Source of the DNA: Temnopleurus reevesii
Lineage: Eukaryota > Echinodermata > Echinoidea > Temnopleuroida > Temnopleuridae
Assembly: GCA_036244855.1 (NCBI GenBank)
Contig: BQKZ01009770.1
Coordinates: 1-16,869 of the forward strand
Direction of reading: 5' to 3'
DNA length: 16,869 bases
The notes under the pieces are model-generated. The model ran no database searches. It was not told where the DNA came from and saw only the letters and a program-made list of their open reading frames with translations. This document shows, one piece after another, positions 1 to 10,243 of the stretch (positions are counted from its first letter, which is position 1; every line of letters begins with the position of its first letter). A program made the translations under genes and the position numbers.

Positions 1-562
1 GTTCTAGGGTTGGTTCTGCTACTGGTCGTGTTGTTTGTTCTGAAAGTGCTGGTACTGAATCTGGGTTTGCTTCTGCTCGGTTCTGTTCTTTGGCTATTCT
101 TGTTTCTTTTCTTGTTTCAGTTTGTACTGCAACTGATTTTTTCAGTTGTTCTGCTGCAGCTTCTACACATTCTAGGGTTTGTTCTGCTGGTGCCCCTTCT
201 TGTTCTGTGTTTGGTATAAATCCAACAGATTCTGACATGGATGATTCTGGTACAAAAGGTGTGACTGGTTGCATGTGAGTGATTTTAACAGGTGCATGGG
301 TTATGGGTGAAGAATGGATGAGTGCACTAACAACAGTTGCAGCAGGTGTTAGTTGGGAATCTGATGATACCTGCTCTGGTTGGGCTGGTTCTGATGGTGC
401 TTCTTCTTTGACAGGCTCTGATGCTACAGGGGCGGGTTCCTCTGCCTGAGTCGATGGCTCTGATGATGGTTCAGCTGGTTCTGCTGGTGTAGACTCGGGT
501 GATGCTGCTGCTGCTTCTTCTACTTTAGGCTCCTCAGGGGAAGGTTCCGATTGCTTCTCAAC
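1..562 (-). CDS. Exon C of Glu/Ala/Pro-rich disordered protein (partial, runs off the window)
   Basis: Read on the minus strand, an intron-like stretch ending in TCTGTAAAG is followed by an open frame (VEKQSEPSPEEPKVEEAAAA...) with no stop for 187 codons up to the window edge. The first 64 codons are very rich in Glu, Pro, Ala and Ser (EPAEPSSEPSTQAEEPAP). The rest is less biased, with Val, Ile, His and Thr (for example SALIHSSPITHAPVKITHMQ), then returns to Ala/Glu/Gln-rich sequence with a charged stretch (AVQTETRKETRIAKEQNRAE). No signal peptide, membrane segment or catalytic motif is visible, so a disordered cytoplasmic or scaffold role is the natural guess. Frame and composition match exons B and A, and the acceptor is in phase 0 like theirs. 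An in-frame ATG at 577-575 lies just before the acceptor and could instead start a transcript. A possible alternative donor (CAG|GTATCA) lies at 371/370. The function is not recognised; coding status is likely, gene identity unknown. Confidence 0.72.
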
Positions 563-2342
563 CTTTACAGAATGCATAAAATTTGGTAGAAGCAGAGAAT
601 TGGTTAGTCAAACACTGCAAACAAAAATGTATTATTGTTGTTAATTTCAAACGACTATCATAAAACTCTATGGCACCGTGATTCAGATTAAAGGTTTGTT
701 GCGAGTTTAGATCCCCAGTCTATTCAGAATAAAAAAGGAAGTATGTGATCATTGGCATACCAACATTACCTTAATAGGGTATTGTGGGACATCAAAACAA
801 TGGAATTACACTTGCATGCCACAAGAAATCACATATTTTTTTTTCTTATGTTGCATTTTTCCTTTACAATGCCTTCCCAGTACAAAAAAACAACAGAAAA
901 CAAACCAAACCTACTAAATACTAGCAGAATCTTTTCCTAATCCTGAACAGGGTCATTTGCAAAACTACAGCAGCAGCAAAAATATTGGGGAAATTACTGA
1001 TTCATGAAAAAAAATAAGATGTTATGCAACACTTCACTCTCTTTACAAAGGATTTTCATGGTAATATGAAACACTATGCAATTTGATGCACTGTGCTTTC
1101 CTCCCCCCCCCCAATTTACCTCTACTGTACCTCTCATATTCAAATATGTGGTCATTGAATAGGCAAATCTTAAATCTGCATTTAGTATAGGTTGTGGGTA
1201 TTTTGGTGGAGAATAGAGACAAACTTGTGGAATATTCATGTTGAACTCACCCTTTACTTTAATCACCTATAATGTATCAAATCTTTCTGCTTCCTACTTT
1301 GTAATAAACAGGGTGATCCACCTATGGCCTATTTGTTTGTCTCACAATTACACTTTCCTTGAGGGAACAGGCAATTATTGCCATCTCAATTCATTTTGTG
1401 TGATCAAGTATAGTCTTATTTCCCCTACGTCACAGTTCAATATTTCAGGTTGTCATGGTGATGAAAAATTTCATGCATTTTATTCCTTTTATTGCATGAA
1501 AATTCTTATCAATGCAAATCCAGCATAATGGGTGCTATATCCCCATTCTAATGTCATCCAATATAATGTCATGTTATGGCGCTCTTATGGCAGACTATGT
1601 ACCAGTCTCTTCAAAGGAATGTTGTGTGTAGAAGTAGGTGTTTCATCAGGAGTATCTACAGCTAAGAAATAGTTTAAGAATTACTAGTGACCAGTAATTT
1701 GCTAAATAATAGATTATATTATTCAAAGATCATATCATACTATCCAAAACAAGTTAAGGATCATACTTGGAATGTGTATGAAATTGTAATCAAGTTTTTC
1801 CACATCCTGAAATGACCAAAATGCAACTGTTTGAATGTCATTAAACACTTTGTAATAAATCTCACGCATGCTGGAGTTCAATTATCAAATGAAGTTTTCC
1901 ACTCCTGAAAAGTATAACCACTCTCAAGGGATACAATTAGAAAGTATTCGCCAACTTATATTGTGTAGTGTATGTAAAATGTTCAAGCAGTTTGAAAACT
2001 CAGAACAATTCAGTGAATCAACATATAAACCATGAATGAGAGGAAACAAAACAGCTACTTTAGGAAAAGAGTTGAAAATCAGAACAAGGGGGATGGGTGG
2101 GCAGGGAACACTTTTTCATGTGTGAGGCCAGTAATGGCCACAATGAAAGAATTGTTACTGATATCATTAAGTTTTGAGGATATTTCATGTCTTTTGGGAG
2201 GATTGGAGGGGAGGAAGGAGGAAGGGGGGGGGGTGTATATCCCAACAAGACATCGTAACCAACAGCAAATATCAGGAGAATCCCAACACATAATGCCACT
2301 TGATAGCTTTGATGATGATAATGTCATTACAAAACAACTTAC
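563..2342 (-). other. Intron between exons B and C
   Basis: This inferred intron runs from the GTAAGT donor after exon B (2342 downward) to the AAAG acceptor before exon C (564-563). It is AT-rich. I see no convincing exon, RNA gene or transposon in it. Minor features are a C10 run near 1102-1111 and a purine-rich stretch with a G10 run near 2205-2235. The open frames at 994-1266 (minus), 1238-1528 (plus) and 2032-2496 (plus) have no splice signals or protein-like composition that I can defend. Confidence 0.6.
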
Positions 2343-2417
2343 TGGTGCTGCAGGCTCTACTGCTGGTGCTTCATCTTTGGTTGTCGTTTCCTCTGCTGGC
2401 TTCACTTCAGCTGGCTC
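2343..2417 (-). CDS. Exon B of Glu/Ala/Pro-rich disordered protein
   Basis: This is a compact 75-base exon of exactly 25 codons on the minus strand. It is bounded by an acceptor TTTATCAATCCAG at 2418 and a consensus donor GTAAGT beginning at 2342. The peptide starts EPAEVKPAEETTTKDEAPAV and ends EPAAP. Both borders are phase 0, so including or skipping the exon would keep the frame. The composition (Glu, Pro, Ala, Thr, Lys) is the same as the start of exon C, and the EPAE motif recurs there, which argues that both belong to one gene. Outside the two splice sites the same frame loses this bias at once, which supports the boundaries. It probably forms part of an extended, unstructured acidic linker. 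No named domain is present. Confidence 0.72.
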
Positions 2418-2937
2418 CTGGATTGATAAACAAAGAAAAGCAAACAAAATATATAAATGGTGGAAGAATAGTAATTTACTAAATGTTAGATTGTAAGTCT
2501 TAGTAAGTCTTTCTTTTTCTTCAATGTGACAAAATTAATCATTCCATATGTTTATGATTTTGCTGTGATTTTCCAATATGAGTGAAAAATGAAAAAAAAA
2601 ATAACAATAAAAATAAGAAAAGATATAAATCTTTAAAAAAGTTCAGGTGACGGGCCATTTCCAGAGGGTAGGTCAGTTGAGGGCATCATAGCAATCTTCG
2701 TTACCTAAATTTTGCAAATGCAAAAGCTTGCTAAGTCTTTGCTGTAAAGATCAGCATGTCTTCACATGAAAGAAAAAATTAAATTACTGATGAAAAAATT
2801 GGACTTTATATTCTGCGAGGTCTCATTGAGCATTCTAAATCTATACTTTTTAAATTTTAATGAGTGTTTTTACCATTTTTGAAGGTATACCTTTATATGA
2901 CACATAAACAAAATCAACAAACACCATCATAAAAAAT

Positions 2938-3652
2938 CTAAACATCTAAATATAAAACTTAATTACACCTATAGAATTAAAAAAAACATCAAAAATAATG
3001 CAGAAATATCTGCAGTGTACAATAAAAATAGAATAAATTTTGATTTTTTTTTTAAAGTCATATTACAAGAATGATAAAATATTATAGGAGACAGTACTGG
3101 TACATGGTCACTGTTAAGCCTTCTGTCAATGAAGTCTAAGGACAAAATAATCTCAATGCCACACAGGATGAGACACATGTCTAAACATCTAAACATAAAA
3201 CTTAATTGCACCTATGGAATTCAGGAAATTTAAAAACAAAATGCAGAAACATCTGCAGTGTACAATAAAAATAGAATAAATCTTGTTTTTTAAGTCATAT
3301 TACAAGCATGATAAAATATTATAAGAGACAGTACTGGTACATGGTCACTGTTAAGCCTTCTGTCACTGAAGTCTAAGGACAAAATAATCTCATTGCCAAA
3401 CAGAATGAGACACATGTCTAAACATCTAAACATGAAACTTAATTACACCTATGAAATTTAACAAAAACATATATAAAAATGTAGAAACATCTGCAGTGTA
3501 CAATAAAAATAGAATAAATCTTGTTTTTTTTAGTCATATTACAAGCATGATAAAATTTTAAAAGAGACAGTGCTGGAACATGGTCACTGTTCAGCCTTCG
3601 GTCACTGAAGTCTAAGGACAAAATAATCTCATTCCCAAGCAGAATAAGACAT
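2938..3652. repeat. Three tandem copies of a roughly 240-bp unit
   Basis: Units begin at 2938, 3181 and 3418, each with CTAAACATCTAAA, giving periods of 243 and 237 bases. Each carries the same landmarks in order: CTGCAGTGTACAATAAAAAT, a T-rich run, GTCATATTACAAG, GACAGT(A/G)CTGG, ATGGTCACTGTT, a CTTC(T/G)GTCA word and AAGTCTAAGGACAAAATAAT. Copies are close to each other, with scattered substitutions and small indels. The third ends near 3652, where the match to the unit start (ACATGTCT) is lost. The unit looks like a local satellite-like array. The minus-strand open frames across it repeat with the unit and are not genes. Confidence 0.9.
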
Positions 3653-4863
3653 ACTTTGAACTAATTTTAGGAACTAATTGCTGGTGTAAAAAGTTTAAAC
3701 AAATAAATAATATAATGCTTACTAGGGCATCATGATGGAAAATTGTGAAATAATACTCATTACAAAATATCTTGACATTGGCGAGATTGCTTTTAAAGAA
3801 AGACAAGATCTCAATCCATTTTAAGACCAAACTCTTCATGTACTCATCTCAGAAGGGTTCATTATGAAGTAGATCACATGATTACCTGTCATTTATCTCT
3901 TCTCTCAAGAGTCATTCTGGTCTAAATATAAAGGCTAGAAATGATGAGGTGGTTCTTCATCAAAATAAGTGGTTGTTATAGCCCCCTTGAAGGTTTACTA
4001 AATATACATTGTGAATCATTGACGTTTAATGGTTGGAAGCAGGTTATACACTGTAGTGGATACCTCATTCAAATGAAAATCACCAATTAAAAAGAAAAAT
4101 TGCAAACAAAGTCAGCAGGGGACCTTGATTTGCCTTCAAGTTCTTTAAGGCTTATTGATTCTTAACTGGGAATATGACAAGGAAATAATACTTGATGTAA
4201 ATGTGATTGTGAAATTTCATCTGTGTTGGTTGAATATACAGAACATTTAACTTAAAAAAGTAATATATCAATGTAAATTTGTAAAGGATGGATTTACTTG
4301 TACTGATTTAATTGTGTAAATTCTAAACGACATTTTTCCAAGGTCCGTAACACTTGGTTCAATTTATATTGAAGCCTTTAAACTAGTGAAGCTGTTTTAC
4401 CCATATATGGATGCTCTACTAACTACTAAGACTGGTGTTCTGTCTTTGCTTCCGTAGTGTGATGTTATCACTACACCTTCTGTGGTGTAAGAAAGGGTGT
4501 CAGACAGATGCATGGTCGCAGCAGCAGACGGCTGCTTGCTAAAAAGAAACCGCATGCATGTGAGCCAGACAAAAGATGTGCTTGTTTGAGCATAGATGTT
4601 GGTGTAAAGAAGGAGAGTATATCTGATTAGGTTTTGGGATGTGGTTGGTCGGTCATTATGGGGCAAGATCGGGCAAGATCGTTCTACCAGCTGTCTTGCA
4701 GTCTGTGTTAAAATGAAACTTTCCTTTATTTCCCATTCTGCAAACAACACTATCAAGTGACCAAGCCATGAAACATCTATACTGTTATTCACATATTATA
4801 TTGATAAATTAGGCAGCTAAACCAACTAGAGTATTTTAAGATGATAAAATATCATAATATAGT

Positions 4864-4984
4864 ACAACTACTACTGCTGCTACTACTACTAATGCTGCTA
4901 TCATTACTACCAGTACTACCAGTAGTACTACTACTTCTACAAATAATAATAAATTACAATAATGATAAAAATAATAATAATGAA
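4864..4984. repeat. Compound trinucleotide microsatellite (ACT/GCT then AAT)
   Basis: This is an impure array of ACTACTACTGCTGCTACT-type triplets to about 4940, followed by AATAATAAT triplets to 4984. It forms the tail of the minus-strand SINE, so it most likely arose by growth of the SINE's 3' end. Confidence 0.85.
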
Positions 4985-5258
4985 TCTATTTAGACATGGT
5001 ACCTGCTTCAGTTAAACAAACTGTTCTCCCAACGGGCCCTGGAATAACATAGAGCTATCAATTATCATTACCCTGGCTCCTTGCATTATTCTAGCAGAGT
5101 GCTTCATGATAATCAATGCTCAACATACCGTATTGTTCACTTCCAACTGGTCCCCTATCACACCCGGGTAGAGTGCAGCGCAATACATTTTTGCTGTTAG
5201 GAATTCAAACATACGACTCTAGTTTAAATGCTATAGTCAGAACCACTACACCACGGTT
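4864..5258 (-). mobile_element. tRNA-derived SINE with trinucleotide tail
   Basis: On the minus strand, starting near 5258, the sequence GTGGTGTAGTGGTTCTGAC resembles a tRNA 5' end with an RNA polymerase III A box. About 35 bases on, TGTTTGAATTCC (about 5200-5212) resembles a diverged B box (consensus GTTCGANTCC). A body of about 200 bases follows, and the element ends in (ATT)n and then (TAG/CAG)n repeats at 4984-4864, as expected for a SINE tail. Head, body and tail lie in the correct order in one orientation. The A and B boxes carry substitutions, so this is an old, probably inactive copy. Exact ends are uncertain because I cannot see clear target-site duplications. Confidence 0.6.
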
Positions 5259-5451
5259 CACTCCTTTGTTCCCATATATCTTCACTCTAATCTTCCTTTC
5301 ACATTCAGATAAATTGTTCATACTTTTCAATCACAACAAAATAATTCCAAAGACTGACTTACATGTAACAAAACATCCCTGGACAATTTTATTCCAATAT
5401 CAAGGCAAAAATTGGTCTCCTTTCTCTTCCATATCTCTCACATCACTGGTT

Positions 5452-5464
5452 GTTGCCAGGCAAC
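5452..5464. promoter_or_regulatory. Palindromic RFX X-box-like site
   Basis: GTTGCCAGGCAAC is a perfect inverted repeat of GTTGCC around one central A. It fits the RFX transcription-factor X-box pattern (GTNRCC, short spacer, RGYAAC) used in animal ciliary gene promoters. No adjacent gene start is visible, and a chance match or a repeat-borne site is possible. Confidence 0.3.
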
Positions 5465-6955
5465 CAAGGAGAAGGGAAGTTGTGAGTAAATTCATATCTA
5501 AGTGAAATAAGCACTCCTGAATACCAAACATTCCAGACTATAATATCGCTCTGTTGTGTCACTTCCAAGCAGTCACAACACCAATGAGTCTTGTTCAAAC
5601 CCCTGTTTAACTGTCTTCAAACTTGGTCTAAAATCTACGGTTGCTTGAAATTTTTTTAAATTTTTTATGTTTCTTCATACGGACAATCTTCTTGCGATTG
5701 TCTGACATTTGGATTTTTTTATAAACATTGGTTTAAATTCTGTGTTTACAAATCTCTTGTTCCCAAATATAGTAACAAATCATGCCTTAGTACTAATGCA
5801 ATAAGCAATATTATTCTGTTTCAAAGGTGATATTGACAGCATCTTTACAAGGCCATGTGGATATTATTTATTGAAATTAAAATTCACCATGTCTGGTAAC
5901 ATTTCAGGAACATGAATATTAAGTTGTTTTTTCAAGAAATAGCTAGGTGCAAAGCCTATACTGCTATTTCAGCCTGATAATTCTGTGCACATAGCATCCA
6001 TTTGTAACTTAGACAATAATATGGGAAATGCACCATGTGACGAGTGGTGGGGGAGTACGTTTTTCTTCCTATTCATTTTCTCAGTGCAGTTTAGGTACTT
6101 TTCAAAGCAAGCGAATCCATCACATGTGAACAGAGCTCTTGGCTCTACATATTCCTTATGACATTTATTTGCCTGATATTATTGCTATAAACAGACCCAT
6201 GCTGTGGAAATTGTTGAATCCATGCTGTGCGCCCTTATACTGTACCCTAGAGTGTGGTGGAGAAATGCACGCCTAGTTATTGCTTGGGTGAATGGGTCAA
6301 TTTGTACCAATCAGATCTAAATTTTCTTTCGTTTGGTGTGATAACATTTATCAAATCGAATTGGTGTATTACGGTAACTCTGTATGGAAAAGACTGCTGA
6401 AAGACGTAACTGAGTGACAAAAATAAATGTGTGCAAAAAGATATAGTACTTGTACAGAGAGTATGCCCAAGTTTAAAACACAGATTTAACCTGTAGCCTA
6501 AACCCATTCGATTACAGCTAGCAAGGGGGTATCATAGAATGGTACTTACTCAAAATATTTTTTAAACCTTGTATTTTTATTGTTAGTAGTTTTATCTTTT
6601 AAGATGATCGAGTTAAATTAAATTAATCTTGATTTTTAAACTAATAATGCTAGCTTGACCACCAGCAAGCCATTTTACACACTTATTTATCAAAGTTGCA
6701 TAAAACTAAAAGGATATGTAAAAAAAAAATACTCACACATGTATTGAAAAGGAAATATTGTAATTTCTCTGAAATGCTTTATCACTTCCTTGTAACAGAG
6801 AGTAACTAAACTGCCTTCGCTTTTGAGCTTTTTTCACAGGAATATAGGCCTACTACACAAAGGAGCATTTCAAATTTGTTTGACAAAATCTTATCATAGA
6901 TGTAAAATGTCTGACTACGTCCATGATTTAATGATTTACATGTAAATGGTAACTA

Positions 6956-7790
6956 AGGTAAAGTGCATAAAATAAACACAAAATAACTTTATCTGGCATG
7001 ATGTGGATTAAAAATTAAGAAGTTAGAAGCAAATAAAAGGCCTTGTTCACGATCAAGTTAGACTCTGTAGGGGCCTACGTCTAAATTGGACTCTCTGCAA
7101 GTGTTTTAGCTATACAACTGCAGATTCCTACTTGCTGTTGCAGTAGAGAGTTATAGTATTTTGCAGAATGACAATGTTGGATGAATTTAGTGTCTTTTCA
7201 TACTTCATTATGATTCATTACATTTTCTTACTACCTTCACTACAACTATCACATCAATGGTTGCTGTCTCATCATACAGAAACGACAATCCCTTTGTCAG
7301 ACATGCCATGAGCGCTCAGCTAACACAGAATGCTTTCCGGATACCTCATCATCAAAACATTCATTTTCTTACTAACTGTAATTTCATCTAAAGTCCTCCA
7401 TCCATGATCTATTCAAATTATTTAAATAGTATCTGAGGTGAAAAAACAAAATTTGTATATAAATTCAGTGCATACAATAAACATGAAATAACTTCATCTG
7501 CCAAGATGTGGATTAAAGGTTAAGAAGTTAGCAGCAAATAAAAGGCCAGTTATAATATTTTGCAGAATGACGATGTTGGATGAATTGACTGTCTTTTTAG
7601 ACTTCATTATGACTCATTATGTTTTCTTACTAACTTCACTCCAACTGTCACATCAATGGTTGCTGTCTCATCGAACAGAAATGACAATCTCTTTGTCATA
7701 CATGCCATGAGCGCTCAGATAACACTGAATGCTTTCCGGATGCCTCATCATCAACACATTCCTTTTCTTGGTAACTGTAATTCAAATGGT
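6956..7790. repeat. Diverged tandem duplication with an internal indel
   Basis: A segment beginning about 6963 (GTGCATAAAATAAACA) recurs at about 7468 (GTGCATACAATAAACA). Both share GATGTGGATTAAA and CAAATAAAAGGCC. The second half, from GTTATAGTATTTTGCAGAAT (7150) to ACTGTAAT (about 7383), recurs from 7549 to about 7782 with words such as CATCAATGGTTGCTGTCTCA and GCCATGAGCGCTCAG. The first copy has about 107 extra bases (7043-7149) between these halves. The plus-strand open frame at 7656-7913 lies partly in the second copy and is not protein-like. Confidence 0.85.
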
Positions 7791-7852
7791 TACATAAGCT
7801 GCAATCACGCTAGAGCGACGTGGGTGCTCTTGGTCCGCTTCGAAAACATAGA

Positions 7853-8039
7853 GTTAGTCCTTTTGAAGAATCTGTATTCTGATAGCACCAACATGCATAT
7901 TCTCTTGCACTGAACACACAGGGACTGCATGGCACTCAACCACAGAATCCTTACAAAACCCTCTGATCTTGCTTACCCCTCTGAATGCTCCTCTCTGAAG
8001 TAGGTGCTATCAGAACACAAAGTCCTCAACTGGACTAAC
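7853..8039. mobile_element. Short foldback/MITE-like element with 37-bp inverted arms
   Basis: Bases 7853-7889 (GTTAGTCC...TTCTGATAGCACC) pair with the reverse complement of 8003-8039 over 37 bases with about 6 mismatches. The inner 13 bases of each arm match perfectly. The enclosed 113 bases are unrelated. This arrangement is typical of a small non-autonomous DNA transposon or a hairpin-forming repeat. I see no clear target duplication and cannot name a family. Confidence 0.6.
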
Positions 8040-8357
8040 ATAAGGTTTGAATAATCTACGTGTAAAATACTTTTGAAGTGAGAATAAGTAATTTACCCTA
8101 GTGAGAACTGCCTTCGTGTATTAAAGCATCATCCTTGGAATAAAGATACGAGTGAGCATTTAATCATTATGAATTCTTGTCACATGTGTCAGCCAACTCA
8201 GAAGTATCTGAGGAACTGTTTTCTCTGGAGTTGAGAGATGCCAACTATATGCATTACGTTAAAATTAAAATGTCAATGACGCAACAGTTGAACAAAAAGG
8301 AGATTTAACGTGACAACAATAACTGTACACTCACTTGAGATGACACCCTTGAATAGT

Positions 8358-8411
8358 AGTAAAAAAAAAAAAGAAAAAAGAAGAAGAAGAAGATGAAGAA
8401 GGAAAAAAAAT
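8358..8411. repeat. Purine-rich A/GAA microsatellite
   Basis: A run of A residues changes into AAGAAGAAGAAGATGAAG and then back into A residues. It is simple-sequence DNA; no gene is associated. Confidence 0.85.
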
Positions 8412-8555
8412 ATGCCTCATGCATATTCCCTAATAGTTGGCATCTCATTTATATTATGCTACACAACACAAACCTGAGTCAGTATGTTTTATTCTAATTC
8501 ATTATGATGCAAGATGTGTTTGATCATGTGCATGTAAGTATTATGAAGGGCCCTC

Positions 8556-8766
8556 TTAATCAGGTACTAAAATTTAAGGGGAGTGAGAGTGATTGCTCTC
8601 CTGAAGTTCCCCTTAAATGAATTTGGGGGAGTGATTTATAGAGCCCCTTGTAACCCGAATCTACTACATGAAGACCCAACATAGCTCCCCTAAAATTCTT
8701 CTTGAGAGCCTCTAGGAGAGCTTTATATAGCTCCCCTGCAAATTCTTAAATTTAGTCCCTGCTTAA
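8556..8766. mobile_element. MITE flanked by TTAA with GGGGAG-rich inverted termini
   Basis: TTAA at 8556-8559 and TTAA at 8763-8766 enclose inverted ends. The left end reads TCAGGTACTAAAATTTAAGG and the reverse complement of the right end reads GCAGGGACTAAATTTAAG. Pairing continues imperfectly through GGGGAG and GCTCTCCT words for about 50 bases. Two further inverted copies of the GGGGAG(T/C) motif lie inside. A TTAA target duplication is characteristic of piggyBac- and Kolobok-type transposases, so this is likely a non-autonomous relative mobilised by one of them. It has no coding capacity. Confidence 0.65.
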
Positions 8767-8779
8767 TCTTGGTATAATG

Positions 8780-8911
8780 GCACTATCATCATCATTATCA
8801 TCATATATACACCTCCCTTCTCCTTGATTTTTAAATACTTCAAGCACCACAATCAACCGTACCATCCGTATCATTGCCATCAACATCCACATCATCAGCA
8901 TCAGCATCACC
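8780..8911. repeat. Imperfect ATC/CATCAG simple repeats
   Basis: ATCATCATCATTATCATCAT at about 8785-8804 and CATCATCAGCATCAGCATCAC near 8890-8910 are short trinucleotide repeats separated by AC-rich sequence. No gene is supported. Confidence 0.7.
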
Positions 8912-9059
8912 TTCTTACAAACGGATTTGAGATATCAAAGTGCCAAATATGTTCTTCTCAGTTCTGTTTTGGATAATGTTCTTGCGAATTGCATCTAAAC
9001 CAGTCTGTATACTACTCTCTGATCTAAACACAACCAAAAACATCTTTCCACATTCAGCT

Positions 9060-9084
9060 CCCCCCCCCCAAAAAAAAAAAAAAA
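9060..9084. repeat. Poly-C then poly-A tract
   Basis: About nine or ten C residues are followed directly by about fourteen A residues. Similar C-runs bordered by A/T occur near 1102 and 11447. It may be the tail of a repeat family or plain simple sequence. Confidence 0.8.
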
Positions 9085-10230
9085 TTGTTTGCCCTTTACT
9101 GATCTACCCTCTGAAAATGACCTGACCTGAACTTTCCTCTTCTTCTTTTTTTTTTTGCTTTTCATTCAAATTAAAAAAAAAAATAACACTAAGATTATAG
9201 AAGACGAGAAATATAACCCTGAAGTTATTTTCAGTAAAATCATGAATAATCATATATAATAAGACTTAAACAGAAGTTTTTAGAATTAGGGTTTTTCTTT
9301 GATTTTAGGGCCATTATAAGGGCCAAATGTAAAAAAAACTGTCATGATCAAGTGAAAAAGACTCTAAAAAATGGAATTTTTAGAAGCTAACCAGATTGGC
9401 TGAATAGAGTCTGTTCATTATTAATACAACAAAAAAGACACTAATATATTTTGCTGAGCTTTATAAAAATAAGGTCTCATATGACTTTCAAAAAGTTACA
9501 TTTTCCTCTTATAAGCATTCAATCATGACAATTTTTACACACAAGCTAGCCATTTTAAATGAGCTGAGGGACATTACCTGTAACTTTTGTTAACTTTCCA
9601 GTAAAAAAGTTATGTTTTTTCAACTAGCTGGTAAAGACTTTATTGATTGTCTTCATTTGGGCAGACAGTGTGTCTTTAACGACATTTGATTCTGTTTCAC
9701 ATTTCAAGGGAGTCTGGCGGAAATGAGTGTTGTCTCATCTAACTAACATGCACCGATGTATAATTTTCATCTTAATGGTGTACATCTACAGATGCAGGGA
9801 TGTGCCAGGTAATATTCATGTTATTCCATTAAAAATGAGAATTGCTTATCTAGAATATAATTTGAATTTCTCATTTCCCTTCATTCCTCTAACTTCATTA
9901 TATCACAACATTATCTCATCAGAGGTATACGTTGCAAAAATGGATGCATGTGTACATGTAGGATCTCTATGGGAAAACAGATAAAAGTAGCTTTCTCTTT
10001 GGAAAAAACATCTTCACCCAGAGGTCAGTTGTGGATGTCCAGAATACCATGAATTTCTCGTTTTATTTTCATTTTTCCCATGACGCCGCCCAAGCTAAAA
10101 ACAACCTTTTCCCTCATTTTCCCATCAGTTGAAGAGTCCTCCCAAGGAGATTTTATCCTCCAAAAGTAATAAGTATTCTAGTTTTGTATCTAGGAATTAG
10201 TTCAATCCAGGCATTAAATATCGCAGCTCA

Positions 10231-10243
10231 GGTCATCTTGACC
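10231..10243. promoter_or_regulatory. Palindromic nuclear-receptor-like half sites (IR3)
   Basis: GGTCATCTTGACC is a perfect inverted repeat of GGTCA with a three-base spacer, the pattern bound by steroid-type nuclear receptors. It sits at the left edge of a repeat-like segment with no nearby gene start, so functional relevance is doubtful. Confidence 0.2.

Noticed and set aside
10..278. Plus-strand open frames rich in Leu/Val or Ser/Cys
   Set aside because: They are shadows of the minus-strand acidic exon C, whose Glu/Ala/Pro codons read as Leu/Val/Ser on the other strand.
1..562. Naming the acidic gene as MARCKS, GAP-43, BASP1 or titin PEVK
   Set aside because: Only amino-acid composition is shared; no effector domain, myristoylation start, IQ motif or other diagnostic element is visible.
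2032..2496. 154-codon plus-strand open frame
   Set aside because: It overlaps minus-strand exon B in its latter half and a purine-rich G tract in the middle; composition is patchy and no splice or start context supports it.
2938..3652. CRISPR array
   Set aside because: Units are 240 bp and contiguous, with no short repeat/unique spacer alternation, and the window is eukaryotic.
2969..3839. Minus-strand open frames of 60-80 codons
   Set aside because: The first two recur with the 240-bp tandem unit and the third lies in AT-rich sequence; none is protein-like.
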